64,000 nucleotides of DNA from Serripes groenlandicus (lineage: Eukaryota > Mollusca > Bivalvia > Cardiida > Cardiidae): positions 197,973,853-198,037,852 of the forward strand of contig JASEVX010000001.1 of NCBI GenBank assembly GCA_031761405.1, written 5' to 3'. The notes under the pieces were generated by a model that had not been told where the DNA came from, searched no databases, and saw nothing but the letters and a program-made list of their open reading frames with translations. Position 1 is the stretch's first letter; every line of letters begins with the position of its first letter. The position numbers and the translations under genes are program-made. This document shows, one piece after another, positions 20,666 through 32,312 of the stretch.

Positions 20666-21215
20666 GTCAAACTTTATAAGTTATTACCAAAAATATGAAA
20701 GAAGTGACCATATTTCAGGGCAAACCTTGTAGTTTTCAAATGTAATTTATTACTTTTCAACAACTCCTCGAAGACCTCTACTGATATGATACAGAAAACT
20801 TTTGAAAACATTGTGGAATAAGGAGAAATTACGCATAATGAACCAATCATGCACCATTAATATTTTCAATACTGTATTAAATTAGACTTCCACAATTAAA
20901 CAAAAATGTATTAATTATTTTATAAAAATTTTATGCAGATGTTTTCAAAAAGAAGAATTTACTTGAACTAAATCTGGTAATCTTTTTTCAACCTAGAATG
21001 ACTGGACTGCATCCGGAAACTTTGAAAATATATTAGTGAAAAAAAATATGGGACATCTCACAAAATGAGAGTATACAATTTTAGAATAGAGTAGAAAACA
21101 TTAATGGAAAAGGAGAAATTGTCCATTATGAGCTATATACCTCCTTTTCTTATATCATTTTTAGCACTTTCCCACATGCAGACACCTTTTGATGTATCTA
21201 TGAGGTTAACTTAAA
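20666..21215. other. Decayed MITE fragments
   Basis: Scattered GAAAACATTGTGGAATAAGG, GGAGAAATTGTCCATTATGA and TTTCCCACATGCAGACACC indicate two or three old type 2 MITEs without intact ends. Confidence 0.5.
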
Positions 21216-21455
21216 ACAAGAGGGCCATGATGGCCCTGGATCGCTCACCTTAATTATAAAATGTACTGCAATGCAAAACACATCAAAACAATTATTCTGA
21301 ATGCAACCTCCACAGTGTTAACAAGATTTTCCTTCATTTGGCCAAGTGATCTATATTTTTTTACCTGATATGACCCATATTCCCACATGGACTAGATATC
21401 ATCAAGACAACATTCTGACAAAGTTTCAACTTGCTCAAAGTAAAAATGCCCCCCC
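21216..21455 (+). mobile_element. HP-B 5' fragment
   Basis: Starts ACAAGAGGGCCATGATGGCC then GATCGCTCACCTTAATTATA. The first core is present; it stops near a run of seven C at about 21450. Confidence 0.82.
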
Positions 21456-22752
21456 GAAAAAATAATTTTTTTAAAAAGATTCATGTCAAACAAATACGAT
21501 AAATACTTCAATAAAACATGGTTCTCGGTGTAAAACTGGATAATCATACATGAAGAAAATAATGCACAAACCTGATTTTATAAATCTAATAAGCCAAACT
21601 AACTAGTCCAAATTTCTTAATATTTGTATCAATATATAAAAATAAAAGCGCGAAACATGAACAAAGGGTTTTGTTGATGTCGGTGTCTCTATCATGCATT
21701 CACCCTTAAGCCATATTTGTCCGATTTCACACATGAAAATTAATCCTTTAATGTTTTCAAAAAATGATGAGTTAAAAGTAAAACAAACACAGGAGTTTGA
21801 TAGCATTAATACAATTATGCGTATGATGCATGAATTAAATAGGACAATACATGTTTCTCCTTTTCTGACAATATTTTCAAATGCTGCAAATGCGTCAAAA
21901 GTTATTGCATTGACGAAGTTTATTAAAAGATTGGGTAATTCACAAATAGGTGAAGACAAGGGTTTTAAAGGTCTATGGAAAGAAGGTTGGACTCTATGAT
22001 TATATGCAAACGGTTGTGATTTCTCCAGGAACATGCTGTAGTTACAACAGATTTGCATTAGCCCTATAAATGTTTGTCGCGTGAAAAACACAGGGCTCAA
22101 TAAATGACGTCACTAATTTACCAGCTGATTCAGCCGCGACAAATGAAATACACCCATATATATAAATTAATGTTAAATTTACGATCCTATTAGCTTGGTA
22201 ATACTTGTGATTAAACTGCACACACTCTTTTTTATTTGTCGGGAAAAATGGTTTACGGAAATAAAGGTCTATATAGATTTCACTCTTACCAATTTTAACA
22301 TGCATTTATACACATCTGCAGCAGTCTTCTTTTGATAGCGCTCTGAGGAGAAATTACCAAATTAACTTTGAATTATTTAAAAGGGCATGGTATTTATTTT
22401 TCCTTTGTTTAACAGCTTTGGAACTAGATAAAAAAAAATGTAAGGAAAGGATGCATGGATGCATCGCTGATAAAAAGCAGTATCTCTTTTTCTCACAACG
22501 TTTTCCAGCACTGTCTGCTACATCTGCATTTAAAATTACAAATACGTGGTAGTGACTACTGTCTACACAATTTACAATGAGGTACCTCCAACTCGATGGT
22601 TATATGCGAACGGTTGTAATTTCTCCTGGAATAGGCTGTAGTTACAACCGACTTGCATTAGCCCTAAAACTGTTTGATGCGAGTAAAGAATAGCCTTAGG
22701 AGAGATTAGCATTTTAGACGATTATTTAATCTCGACTTCGGCGCCGCAATTT
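21456..22752. other. Unassigned AT-rich region with a duplicated 100-bp block
   Basis: Blocks at about 21990-22091 and 22589-22691 share TTATATGC(A/G)AACGGTTGT, AATTTCTCC, GGCTGTAGTTACAAC-like and TTGCATTAGCCCTA. TGACGTCA occurs at about 22105. The longest open frame in the window (165 codons, minus, 21603-22100) crosses MITE-like sequence and has no recognisable domain, so it is not called. Confidence 0.5.
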
Positions 22753-22947
22753 AGATATAATTCAGACAAACATTCTGACCAAATTCCAAGCTGCTGAAGC
22801 AAAAAATGCGGCATCCAAAGTGTTCACAAGATTTTCCTTCAATTTGATCTAGTGACCTAGTTTTTGACCCAGCATGACCCATATTCCAACTTGGCCTACA
22901 TATCATCAAGAAAAACATTCTGATAAAGTTTCATCATGCTGAAATTA

Positions 22948-25164
22948 ACAAGAGGGCCATGATGGCCCTGGATCGCTCACCTTAATTATACAATGTACTG
23001 TTGTGCAAAACACATCAAGACAATTATTCTGAATGCAACCTCCAGTGTTAACAAGATTTTCCTTCATTTGGCCTAGTGATCTATAAATTGTTTTTCCTGA
23101 TATGACCCGTATTCCAACATGGACTAAATATCATCAAAACAACATTCTGACAAATTTTCATATTGCTCGAAGTAAAAATGCGGCCTCCGGAGTTTGAACA
23201 ATATTTTCCTTTATTGACCTTGTTTCTGACTCCCATATGATCCATATTCGAACTTGAACTAGATATCATTTAGACAAACATTCTGACCAAATTTCAAGAT
23301 GCTTAAGTAAAAAATGTGGCATCCAAAGTGTTAACAAGATTTTCCTTCAGTTTGGCCTAGTGACCTAGTTTTTGACCCGACATGACCTATTTTCGACCTT
23401 GGCCTAGATATCACTAAGACAAACATTCTGACAAAGTTTCAACATGCTCCCAGTATGACCCATATTCGAACTTGGCCTAGATATCATTCAGCTTAACATT
23501 TTGACCAAATTACAAGCTGCTGTAGCAAAACATGCGGCTTCTACAGAGTTAACAAGATTTTCCCTCAATTTGGCCTAGTGACCTAGTTTCTGACCCAATA
23601 TGACCCATATTTTAACTTGACTTACATATCATCAAGACAAACATTCTGATAAAGTTTCAACAGCTCAAGTTGAAAATGTGGCCTCTAGAGTGTTAACAAG
23701 ATTATCCTTCAATTTGGCCTAGTGACCTAGTTTTTGACCCGGCATGACCCGTATTCAAACTTGACCTAGATATCATTCAGCTCAACATTCTGACTAAATT
23801 TCAAGCTGCTGAAGCAAACAAGAGGGCCATGAGGCCATGGAATCGCTCACCTGAGAATGGGCTATTTAAGACATAACTCTCTCATGCTCAAGCCAAACAT
23901 GTGGCTTCCAGAGTGTTAACAAGATTTCCCTTAAATTTGGTCTAGTGACCTAGTTTTTGACATGACATGACCCATATTCGAACTTGGCCTAGATATCATC
24001 AAGACAAACTTTCCGACAAAGTTTCAACATGGTCAAGTTTAAAATGTGGCTTCCAGAGTGTTAACAAGATTTTCCTTCAATTTGGCCTAGTGACCTAGTT
24101 TTTGACCCGACATGACCTATATTCGAACTTGGCCTAGATATCACTATGACAAACATTCTGACAAAGTTTCAACATGCTCAAGCCAAAAATGCGGCTTCAG
24201 GAGTGTTAACAAGATTTTCCTTAAATTTGACCTAGTACCTAGCTTTTGACCCGACATGACCTATTTTCGAACTTGGCCTAGATATCACTAAGACAAACAT
24301 TCTGACAAAGTTTCAACATGCTCAAGCCAAAAATTTGACCTAGTGACCTAGATTTTGACCCTACATGACCCAGTTTCGAACTTGGCCTAGAGTTGATCGA
24401 GATATATGTTCTGATAAACTTTTATAAAGATTGGATGCAAAATGTTGCCTCTAGTGAATTAACAAGTAAATGTTGACGACGGACAACGAACGACGGACGA
24501 CGGACAAAAGGCGATCACAATAACTCACCTTGAGTGCTCTGGTGAGCTAAAAATACAGCTTCTACGGTGTAAACAAGATTTCCCTTCAATTTGGCCTAGT
24601 GACCTAGTTTTGACCCGGCATGACCCGTATTCGAACTTGACCTAGATATCATTCAGCTCAACATTCTGACAAAATTTCAAGCTGCTGAAGCAAAAAATGC
24701 AGCTTCTACAGTGTTAACAAGATTTCCCTTCAATTTGGCCTAGTGACCTAGTTTTTGACCAGGCATGACCCATATTCGCACTTGAACTAGACATTTTAAA
24801 GACAAACACTCTGACAAAATTTCAAACTGCTGAAGCAAAACTTGCGGCCTCTGGAGTGTTAACAAGATGTTCCTTCAATTTGACCTAGTGACCTACTTTT
24901 TGACCCGACATGACCCATGTTCGAACTTGACCTACATATCATCAAGACAAACATACTGATAAAGTTTCATCATGCTCAAGTTGAAAATATGGCCTCCAGA
25001 GTGTTAACAAGATTTGATGGAGATGAATGTTTTGATACACTTTCATGAAGATTGGATGCAAAACGTAGCCTGTAGAGTGTTAACAAGCTGAAATGTTGAC
25101 GACGCACGACGGACGGACGCCGGACAAAATGTGATCGCAATAGCTCACCTTTGTGAGCTAAAAA
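22948..25164 (+). mobile_element. HP-B element, middle of the triple nest
   Basis: Full 5' end ACAAGAGGGCCATGATGGCC, GCTCACC; 3' end TAGCTCACCTTTGTGAGCTA with a shortened hairpin. Cores carry GTGTTAACAAGATTTTCCTT, GGCCTAGTGACCTAG and GACCTAGATATCATTCAG. A GACGCACGACGGACGG microsatellite precedes the end. Confidence 0.82.
23818..24553 (+). mobile_element. HP-B2 element, innermost of the triple nest
   Basis: Starts ACAAGAGGGCCATGAGGCC, GCTCACCTGAGAATGGGC (the B2 subtype start). Ends CTTGAGTGCTCTGGTGAGCT, AAAAA. The interrupted target reads GAAGCAA / AAAAATACAGCTTCTAC; an uninterrupted core at about 24680-24710 reads GAAGCAAAAAATGCAGCTTC. Confidence 0.87.
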
Positions 25165-25569
25165 TGCAGTATCCAGAGTGTTAACAAGATTACCCTTCAA
25201 TTTGGCCTAGTGATCTAGTGTTTAACCCGGCATGACCCTTATCCGAACTTGGCCTAGATATCATTTAGACAAACATTCTGACCAAATTCCAAGCTGCTGA
25301 AGCAAAAAATGCGGCATCCAAAGTGTTAACAAGATTTTCCTTCAATTTGACCTAGTGACCTAGTTTTTGACCTCATATGGCCCAGTTTCGAACTTGTCCA
25401 AGGTTTTATGGAGATGAACGTTCTGATAAACTTTCATGAAGATTGGATGCAAAATGTAGCCTGTAGAGTGTTAACAAGCTCAAATGTGGACGACGGACGA
25501 CGCACGGACGCCAGACAAAATGTGATCACAATAGCTCACCTTGCACTTCGTGCATAGGCGAGCTAAAAA

Positions 25570-25792
25570 ACATCATGTCAAAAGAAGAATCTGCTTTTGA
25601 TAACCAATTTCTCTTTTTGTCACAAAGGAATCCTCTGTGGTCGAGTGATTAGCGTCTGGGGTTTGAAACCTGTTTTGTTTTACCCAGGGATCATGAATAA
25701 GTTAACTATCGCCATGATATAACTGAAATAATGTTGAAAGCAGCGTAAAACCTCAATAAAACAAACTTTTTTGCCACAATGTTTAACCCTTT
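25570..25792 (+). mobile_element. MITE remnant carrying a SINE with target duplication
   Basis: MITE-like CAATTTCTCTTTTTGTCACA is split by a SINE at about 25628-25768 (A-box-like TGGTCGAGTGATTAGCG, B-box-like GGGTTTGAAACC, 3' domain CCATGATATAACTGAAATAA). TTTTTGTCACAA before and TTTTTGCCACAA after are a probable 12-bp target duplication. Confidence 0.75.
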
Positions 25793-26012
25793 CCCTCATA
25801 CGACAATTCTGCAGCAGACGACTTTGAACATATTTTGTCAAAAAGGGGAAAATTTCTATAATTGAATGGATAACCTATGACTAAAACTGGAAAACATTGT
25901 GGCAAAAGGAGAAATTGCTTGTTTTGAGCAATTTCTTCTTTCGGCACTATGTTTTCAAAATGCCGTCTGCTGCAGAGACCTCAAAAAGCGTCTATATGAG
26001 GGAAAGGTTTAA
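25793..26012. mobile_element. TTAA-MITE type 1, R orientation
   Basis: TTAA at 25793 and 26009. Hairpin GAAATTGCTT-GTTTT-GAGCAATTTC has one mismatched pair. Confidence 0.9.
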
Positions 26013-26246
26013 AACTTTATCCAATAATCATTACTAAGTATCAATAAAGAGAGATTTGTTTGTACATGAGAAAGTGCAGAATTTTGGAAACTACACTTAA
26101 ACCTTTCCCTGTGATACAGACAAAGTTAATTGTTTTTGGAGTGGACAACATTTTGAAATCATTGTGGAGAAAAAGGAGAAATTACTTCCCACAATTTTCC
26201 ATCTAAGTTTTAGCCCTTTCACACAGAGACACTTTCTGACACATTA
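26013..26246. other. Decayed MITE sequence
   Basis: AAACCTTTCCCTGTGATACAG and GGAGAAATTACTTCCCACAA indicate one old copy without clear termini. No gene seen. Confidence 0.5.
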
Positions 26247-26717
26247 GCCCTTTCCCACATAGAAACGCTTTCCGACACCTCTGCATAATTATAAAGAGCA
26301 GTTTCTCCTTTTGTCATAATGTTTTCAACTCTACAAGTATATTCTATGACTACTAGAACTATCACTGAATATGATAAATACCCCCTAAACAGTACCTTGA
26401 CCTACACCATAACTTAATAAGTAAAAGGGCCATAAATTAACATGCAATTGTAACCCCTTTAGGATATGCACATCTCCTCTTGGTATAGAAGCTTCATGTA
26501 AACTTTTATTGAATTCCACCCAGTGGTTTTAAGAAATAGGCCAGACAAAATATGGATTCAGACTGACAGACAGACAGACAGCCCGACACAGTGACTCCTA
26601 TATACCCCCTCTTCTTTATAATTACTTTTCTTTCATAGAGATTTACCATATCAATCAATATCTAGATGTTCTCAAAGTCTTCTGCTGCAGATTAGATACA
26701 TGTGAGAAAGGGATAAA
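26247..26717. mobile_element. TTAA-MITE type 2 interrupted by HP-G
   Basis: Left half TTAGCCCTTTCCCACATAGA to TTTTCAACTC; right half TTTCATAGAGATTTACCATA to GTGAGAAAGGGATAAA. The HP-G insert occupies 26352-26621. Confidence 0.72.
26352..26621 (+). mobile_element. HP-G short element, 3' end eroded
   Basis: Starts ACTAGAACTATCAC, hairpin ATCAC-TGAAT-ATGAT, then AATACCCCC. One core, GACTGACAGACAGACAGAC microsatellite, then GTGACTCCTATATACCCC. The final hairpin and GGGGGTAT are missing; it closes TTTATAATT. Confidence 0.75.
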
Positions 26718-26815
26718 TTGTACTTAACTTTCCACATTTTATCTTCAGATCTTTACGCCAGAAATATCATGTCAGGAAAAGTGATAACCCTTCCCACTTG
26801 CAGATGTATTTGTGT

Positions 26816-26950
26816 GGAAGACAGTGGTACAGAGGAAAAGCGTCGGCCTCTTGTACCCGGGTTGGAATCCCATGATGAGCGGGTTCTGCCTTTGAGATTT
26901 TTCTCGGCATATTGGTTAAGTATCAAGGAAGCAGACCTTGAGCATGATTA
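26816..26950 (+). mobile_element. tRNA-derived SINE fragment inside MITE-like sequence
   Basis: A-box-like CAGTGGTACAGAGGAAAAGC and B-box-like GGGTTGGAATCCC. Flanking 26783-26815 and 26960-27000 look like a decayed type 2 MITE (CCCTTCCCACTTGCAGATG, GCAGCTGACCACTTTTT). Confidence 0.65.
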
Positions 26951-27207
26951 ATATAAGCTATTGCAGCTGACCACTTTTTAAAACAAGGTGGGAAAATGAT
27001 AGATAACGTTTTCTACACTAGTACAAAAAGTGTACTTAGGTTTAGAGACATTTGCCCTGTTTTCACTCAGAAGATTTCAAAGTCCCCAGCTGCAGTGAGT
27101 GTATACCACGTGACTTTTGACGTCATATTTGCATGGTCAGACAGCAAAAATTGCTCTTGTTAAGAATGTAAAAACAATGGTAACTTTTTATTTCTTCACT
27201 GTTTTTA

Positions 27208-27472
27208 ATGAAACATCGCGCAGTCTACGCCACTTACAATGTCCTATCTCCGGTTGTTTACAGGAGTTTGAATGGTGGTCTAGTTTTTTCAAACACTTCG
27301 ACGAACCTGTTCTCAAAATCCAGTTTGGGTTATGCTCCGGCTGTCGGCGATATTGATATAATTTTGAGAAAAGGTTCATCGAAGTGTTTGGAGAAACTAA
27401 ACCACTTATCAAACTCCGTTGAAAAACCGGAGATAGGGCTCTGTAAGCGGTGTAGACTGCGCCATGTTTCAT
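27208..27472. repeat. Foldback with arms of about 110 bp
   Basis: ATGAAACATCGCGCAGTCTA at the left matches the reverse of the right arm end (GCGCCATGTTTCAT) and stays about 80% paired through CTATCTCCGG and CAAACACTTCGA to TTCTCAAAA. The spacer is about 45 bp. Antiparallel frames of 90 or more codons exist on both strands because of the symmetry; arm differences are mostly amino-acid-changing, so coding is not supported. Confidence 0.8.
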
Positions 27473-27473
27473 T

Positions 27474-28441
27474 ATCAAGAGGGCCATGAGGCCCTGGACT
27501 CGCTCACCTGAGAATGGGCTATGTAAGACATAACTCTTTCAGCGCCATGCAATGGCAATATCATCAAGACAAACTTTCTGACAAAATTTCAAGCAGCTCA
27601 AGTAAAAAAATGCGATCTCTATAGTGTTAACTAGATTGTTCTACAATTTGGCCTAGTGACTTAGTTGTTGACCTGACCTGACCCATATTCGAACTTACCC
27701 TAGATATCATCAAGACAAATATTCTGACAAAGTTTCAACATGCTCAAGCCAAACATGTGGCTTCCGGAGTGTTAACAAGATTTTCCTTAAATTCGCCTAG
27801 TGACCTAGATTTTGACATGACATGACCCATATTCGAACTTGGCCTAGATATCATCAAGACAAACTTTCTGATAAAGTTTCAACATGCTCAAGTTTAAAAT
27901 GTGGCTTCCAGAGTGTTAACAAGATTTTTCTTAAATTTGGCCTAGTGACCTAGTTTTTGACCGGACATGACCCATATTCGAACCTGGCATAGATATCATC
28001 AAGACAAACTTTCCGACAAAGTTTCAACATACTCAAGTTTAAAATGTGGCTTCCAGACTGTTAACAAGATTTTCTTCAATTTGGCCTAGTGACCTAGTTT
28101 TACCCGACATGACCTATATTCGAACTTGGCCTAGATATCACTAAGACAAACATTCTGACAAAGTTTCAACATGGTCAAGCCAAAAATGCGGCTTCAAGAG
28201 TGTTAACAAGATTTTCCTTAAATTGAGCCTAGTGACCTAGTTTTTGACCCGACATGACCCATGCAGTTTCGAACTTGGCCTAGATTTGATGGAGATATAT
28301 ATGTTCTGATAAACTTTCATGAAGATTGGATGCAAAATGTTGCCTTTAGAGTGTTAACAAGCAAATGTTGACGACGGACGACGGACAAAAGGCGATCACA
28401 AAAACTCACCTTGAGCACTTTGTGCTCTGGTGAGCTAAAAA
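27474..28441 (+). mobile_element. HP-B2 element, near complete
   Basis: Starts TCAAGAGGGCCATGAGGCCC (first A mutated), CGCTCACCTGAG. Ends with hairpin GAGCAC-TTT-GTGCTC, GGTGAGC, TAAAAA. Five or more cores carry TTCCAGAGTGTTAACAAG-type motifs. Microsatellite GACGACGGACGACGGAC. Confidence 0.88.
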
Positions 28442-28519
28442 TGCACCGTAGCATTTGTGCCGTCAAAGTCAAGTGGTATACACACACTGAGCTGCAGATT
28501 TGCTGGATGTATTGGAAAA

Positions 28520-28662
28520 TCATGTATAACTATTGAATAGAGATAAAAACATTGCAGAAAGAGGAGAAATTGCTCATAAGCAATTTTCTTTTTGCTACAA
28601 TGTTTTTAAAAGTTGTTTTCTGAACAGGCGCCAGTTAGCGTTTGTATGTTGGAAAGGGTTCA
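28520..28662. mobile_element. TTAA-MITE type 2, right part leading into a satellite
   Basis: Centre GAGAAATTGCTCATAAGCAA and right end GCGTTTGTATGTTGGAAAGG, GTT are present. Instead of TTAA the end reads TTCAATGAC and the satellite starts there. Confidence 0.75.
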
Positions 28663-31245
28663 ATGACAGGCCATACTACAAACTATAGACCAATGGGACA
28701 ACTGGGATATTACCTCAATGTTTGTATGTGGGAAAGGGTTCAATGACAGGCATACTACAAACTATAGACCACTGGAATATTACCTCAATGTTTGTATGTG
28801 GGAAAGGGTTCAATGACAGGCCATACTACAAACTATAGACCAATGGGACAACTGGGATATTACCTCAATGTTTGTATGTGGGAAAGGGTTCAATTGACAA
28901 CCATACTACAAACTATAAACCACTGGGACAACTGGGATATTACCTCAATGTTTGTATGTGGGAAAGGGTTCAATGACAGGCATACTACTAACTATAAACC
29001 ACTGGGACATTGCCTCAATGTTTGTATGTGGGAAAGGGTTCAATGACAGGCCATACTACAAACTATAGACCAATGGGACAACTGGGATATTACCTCAATG
29101 TTTGTATGTGGGAAAGCATTCTATGACAGGCCATACTTCTAACTATAAACCATTGGGACAACTGGGACATTGCCTCAATGTTTGTATGTGGGAAAGGGTT
29201 CAATGACAGGCATACTACTAACTATAAACCACTGGGACAACTGGGACATTGCCTCAATGTTTGTATGTGGGAAAGGGTTCAATGACAGGCATACTACTAA
29301 CTATAAACCACTGGGATATTACCTCAATGTTTGTATGTGGGAAAGGGTTCAATGACAGGCATACTACTAACTATAAACCACTGGGACATTGCCTCAATGT
29401 TTGTATGTGGGAAAGGGTTCAATGACAGGCCATACTACAAACTATAGACCAATGGGACAACTGGGATACTACCTCAATGTTTGTATGTGGGAAAGGGTTC
29501 AATTGACAACCATACTACAAACTATAAACCACTGGGACAACTGGGATATTACCTCAATGTTTGTATGTGGGAAAGGGTTCAATGACAGGCATACTACTAA
29601 CTATAAACCACTGGGACATTGCCTCAATGTTTGTATGTGGGAAAGGGTTCAATGACAGGCCATACTACAAACTATAGACCAATGGGACAACTGGGATATT
29701 ACCTCAATGTTTGTATGTGGGAAAGCATTCTATGACAGGCCATACTTCTAACTATAAACCATTGGGACAACTGGGACATTGCCTCAATGTTTGTATGTGG
29801 GAAAGGGTTCAATGACAGGCATACTACTAACTATAAACCACTGGGACAACTGGGACATTGCCTCAATGTTTGTATGTGGGAAAGGGTTCAATGACAGGCA
29901 TACTACTAACTATAAACCACTGGGATATTACCTCAATGTTTGTATGTGGGAAAGGGTTCAATGACAGGCATACTATTAACTATAACCACTGGGATATTAC
30001 CTCAATGTTTGTATGTGGGAAAGGGTTCAATGACAGGCATACTACTAACTATAAACCATTAGGACAACTGGGACATTGCCTCAATGTTTGTATGTGGGAA
30101 AGGGTTCAATGACAGGCATACTACTAACTATAAACCACTGGGATATTACCTCAATGTTTGTATGTGGGAAAGGGTTCAATGACAGGCATACTATTAACTA
30201 TAAACCACTGGGACATTACCTCAATGTTTGTATGTGGGAAAGGGTTCAATGACAGGCATACTATTAACTATAAACCACTGGGACATTGCCTCAATGTTTG
30301 TATGTGGAAAAGGGTTCAACAACAACCATACTACTAACTATAAACCACTGGGACATTACCTCAATGTTTGTATGTGGGAAAGGGTTCAATTACAGGCATA
30401 CTACTAACTATAAACCACTGGGACATTGCCTCAATGTTTGTATGTGGGAAAGGGTTCAACAACAACCATACTACTAACTATAAACCACTGGGACATTGCC
30501 TCAATGTTTGTATGTTGGAAAGGGTTCAATTACAGGCATACTACTAACTATAAACCACTGGGACATTACCTCAATGTTTGTATGTTGGAAAGGGTTCAAT
30601 TGACAAGCATATTACTAACTATAAACCACTGGGACATTGCCTCAATGTTTGTATGTGGGAAAGGGTTCAACAACAACCATACTACTAACTATAAACCACT
30701 GGGACAGTACCTCAATGTTTGTATGTGGGAAAGGTTCACTGACAGGCCAGACTACAAACTATAAACCACTGGGACATTGCCTCAATGTTTGTATGTTGGA
30801 AAAGGATTAAATGACAACCATACTACTAACTATAAGCCACTGGGACAACTGGGACATTGCCTCATCGTTTGTATGTGGGAAAGGGTTCAATGGCAGGCCA
30901 TACTTCTAACTTGAACCACTGGGACAACTTGAACATTGCCTCAATGTTTTCATGTGGGAAAGGGTTCAATAACAACCATACTACAAACTACAAACCACTG
31001 GGACAACTGGGACATTGTCTCAATGTTTGTGTGTGGCAAAGCGTTCTATGACAGGTCAAACTACTTACTATAAACCACTGGGACATTGCCTCAATGATTG
31101 TATGTTGGAAAGGGTTCAATTGACAACCATACTACAAACTATAAATAGGATATTGCCTCAATGTTTGTATACAGGAAAGGTTTCAATGAGAGGCCATATT
31201 ACCAACTATAAACCATTTGGGACATTGCAATCCATTGCAATTTGG
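28640..31245. repeat. Satellite array derived from a MITE end
   Basis: About 35 monomers of 58-90 bp. Each carries the MITE terminus GTTTGTATGTGGGAAAGGGT, then TCAATGACAGGCATACTACT, AACTATAAACCACTGGGACA, TTGCCTCAATG. The block 28790-29398 recurs almost exactly 609 bp to the right, giving a higher-order repeat. Open frames such as the 112-codon one at 30426 are by-products of monomers without stops. Confidence 0.93.
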
Positions 31246-31309
31246 GAATTCTCCCTCCAAAATAGCAGTTGACTATAAATATTGAATGAGCCTGCTGGCT
31301 AAAGGAAAG

Positions 31310-31700
31310 TCAACCTATCCCCCTTCCCAAATACAGACACCTTCTGACGCCTCTGCTGCAGGCAAATTTTGAAAACATTGTGACAAAAGATGAAATTGCT
31401 TTAAAACAATCAATTTCTCCATTTGCCACAATGTTTTCAGTTCCTCTTAATGATTAAACAACATTAACATTGCTCATATGTTTTCAAATTTGTCTGCTGC
31501 AAAATGGTTTGTATAAGGGAAAGGGCAATGCAAGATTTCAAGTGTTAATTAGAAGCACATCATATAATATATGGTTGGAAGATGTTGGAAATCAAGATAT
31601 TGCTCATTTTGAGCAATTTCTCCTTTTTGTGCAATGTTTTCATATTGATCAGCTCTTTCGAACTTTCAAAAGCTAACCATTTAATTGTCTTGCAATTTTG
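31310..31700. mobile_element. TTAA-MITE type 2 and a second fragment
   Basis: 31310-31530: CCCTTCCCAAATACAGACAC to GTTTGTATAAGGGAAAGGG with mutated flanks. 31590-31650: a central fragment TTGCTCATTTTGAGCAATTT only. Confidence 0.7.
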
Positions 31701-31706
31701 GGTCAT

Positions 31707-31889
31707 TACCCTTTCCCTCATATAGACGCTTTCCATACCTAGCTTTATTTTTAAACATAGATCTATTTCAGCCTAATGATTCAAGGTGAATACATGGAAC
31801 TATGGTGACTTTTGTCAAACATCTGACAGAGTAAATGGTCAGAACTGGGGTTCACAACTACTAGATTGCAATCATAGAAGATCCTGATC
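31707..31889. repeat. Duplicated segment, first copy (second at about 32180-32312)
   Basis: Both copies share AAGGTGAATACATG, GGTGACTTTTGTCAAACATC, GTAAATGGTCAGAACT and CTAGATTGCAATCAT, and each runs into a MITE at the equivalent position. A short MITE left-end fragment (ACCCTTTCCCTCATATAGAC) lies at 31708-31730. Confidence 0.85.
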
Positions 31890-32097
31890 TTAACCCTTTC
31901 CCTCATATAGATGCTTTCTGACGCCTCTGCTGCAGACGAATTTTGAAAACAAGCAATTTCTCTTTTTGCCGCAATGTTTTCCACTTTTAGTCATAGGTTA
32001 ACCAGTCAATTACAGAGATATTCTATATTTTGACAAATAGGTTCAAAGTCGTCTGCTGCAGAATTGTCATATGAGGGAAAGGATTAAAATTCGGTTT
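31890..32097. mobile_element. TTAA-MITE type 1, L orientation, at a duplicated site
   Basis: TTAA at 31890 and 32094. Part of the central hairpin is deleted (TTTGAAAACAAGCAATTTC). Confidence 0.87.
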
Positions 32098-32312
32098 TTA
32101 ACAGTTTTTCAGGTATATCACAATTTAAGCCACTTCTTGTTACCATGTGTTCCCTCCCTTTCTCCTACAGGTAAACATACTATCTAAATCAGCCTGTTGG
32201 TACAAGGTGAATACATGTAACTCTGGTGACTTTTGTCAAACATCTGACAAAGAGTAAATGGTCAGAACTTCGGTTCACAGCTACTAGATTGCAATCATTG
32301 AAGATCTTGATC
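32098..32312. repeat. SINE tail remnant and second copy of the duplicated segment
   Basis: TTTTTAACAGTTTTTCAGGT followed by ATATCACAA at about 32097-32130 is a reversed SINE 3' domain. From about 32180 the sequence matches 31750-31889 at roughly 90%. Confidence 0.75.

Larger units (their letters stand above)
22753..25569 (+). mobile_element. HP-B element, outermost of a triple nest
   Basis: Only core is seen before the interruption (22753-22947); it resumes at about 25160 and ends GCACTTCGTGC, GGCGAGC, TAAAAAA at 25569. Across the joint, GCTGAAATTA rejoins AAAAATGCAGTATCCAGAG, the order seen in uninterrupted cores. The 5' end is missing. Confidence 0.78.
27093..28489. mobile_element. CAGTG-ended element containing a foldback and HP-B2
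   Basis: Left end CAGTGAGTGTATACCAC with TGACTTTTGACG; the right end reversed is CAGTGTGTGTATACCAC with TTGACTTTGACG. AGCTG precedes the left end (27088-27092) and follows the right (28490-28494). CAG starts resemble hAT ends, but only five duplicated bases are certain. Confidence 0.6.

Noticed and set aside
21603..22100. 165-codon minus-strand open frame, the longest in the window
   Set aside because: It crosses MITE-like sequence (reverse of GAAAATATTGTCAGAAAAGG), has no recognisable domain, and lies in AT-rich DNA with a nearby non-coding duplicated block.
26730..26790. Plus-strand acceptor-like TTTTATCTTCAG
   Set aside because: The following bases enter a decayed MITE within about 40 bp and no donor-bounded open frame follows.
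27188..27489. Overlapping antiparallel frames of 93 and 99 codons
   Set aside because: They follow from the foldback symmetry; arm differences change amino acids freely, so no coding constraint is visible.
28640..31245. CRISPR-like regular array
   Set aside because: Repeats and intervening segments both repeat among units, there are no cas genes, and the context is eukaryotic.
28792..31272. Chain of open frames with repeated CMWERVQ or FVCGKGF motifs
   Set aside because: These are readings of the satellite monomer, which lacks stops in some frames; monomer lengths are not consistently multiples of three.
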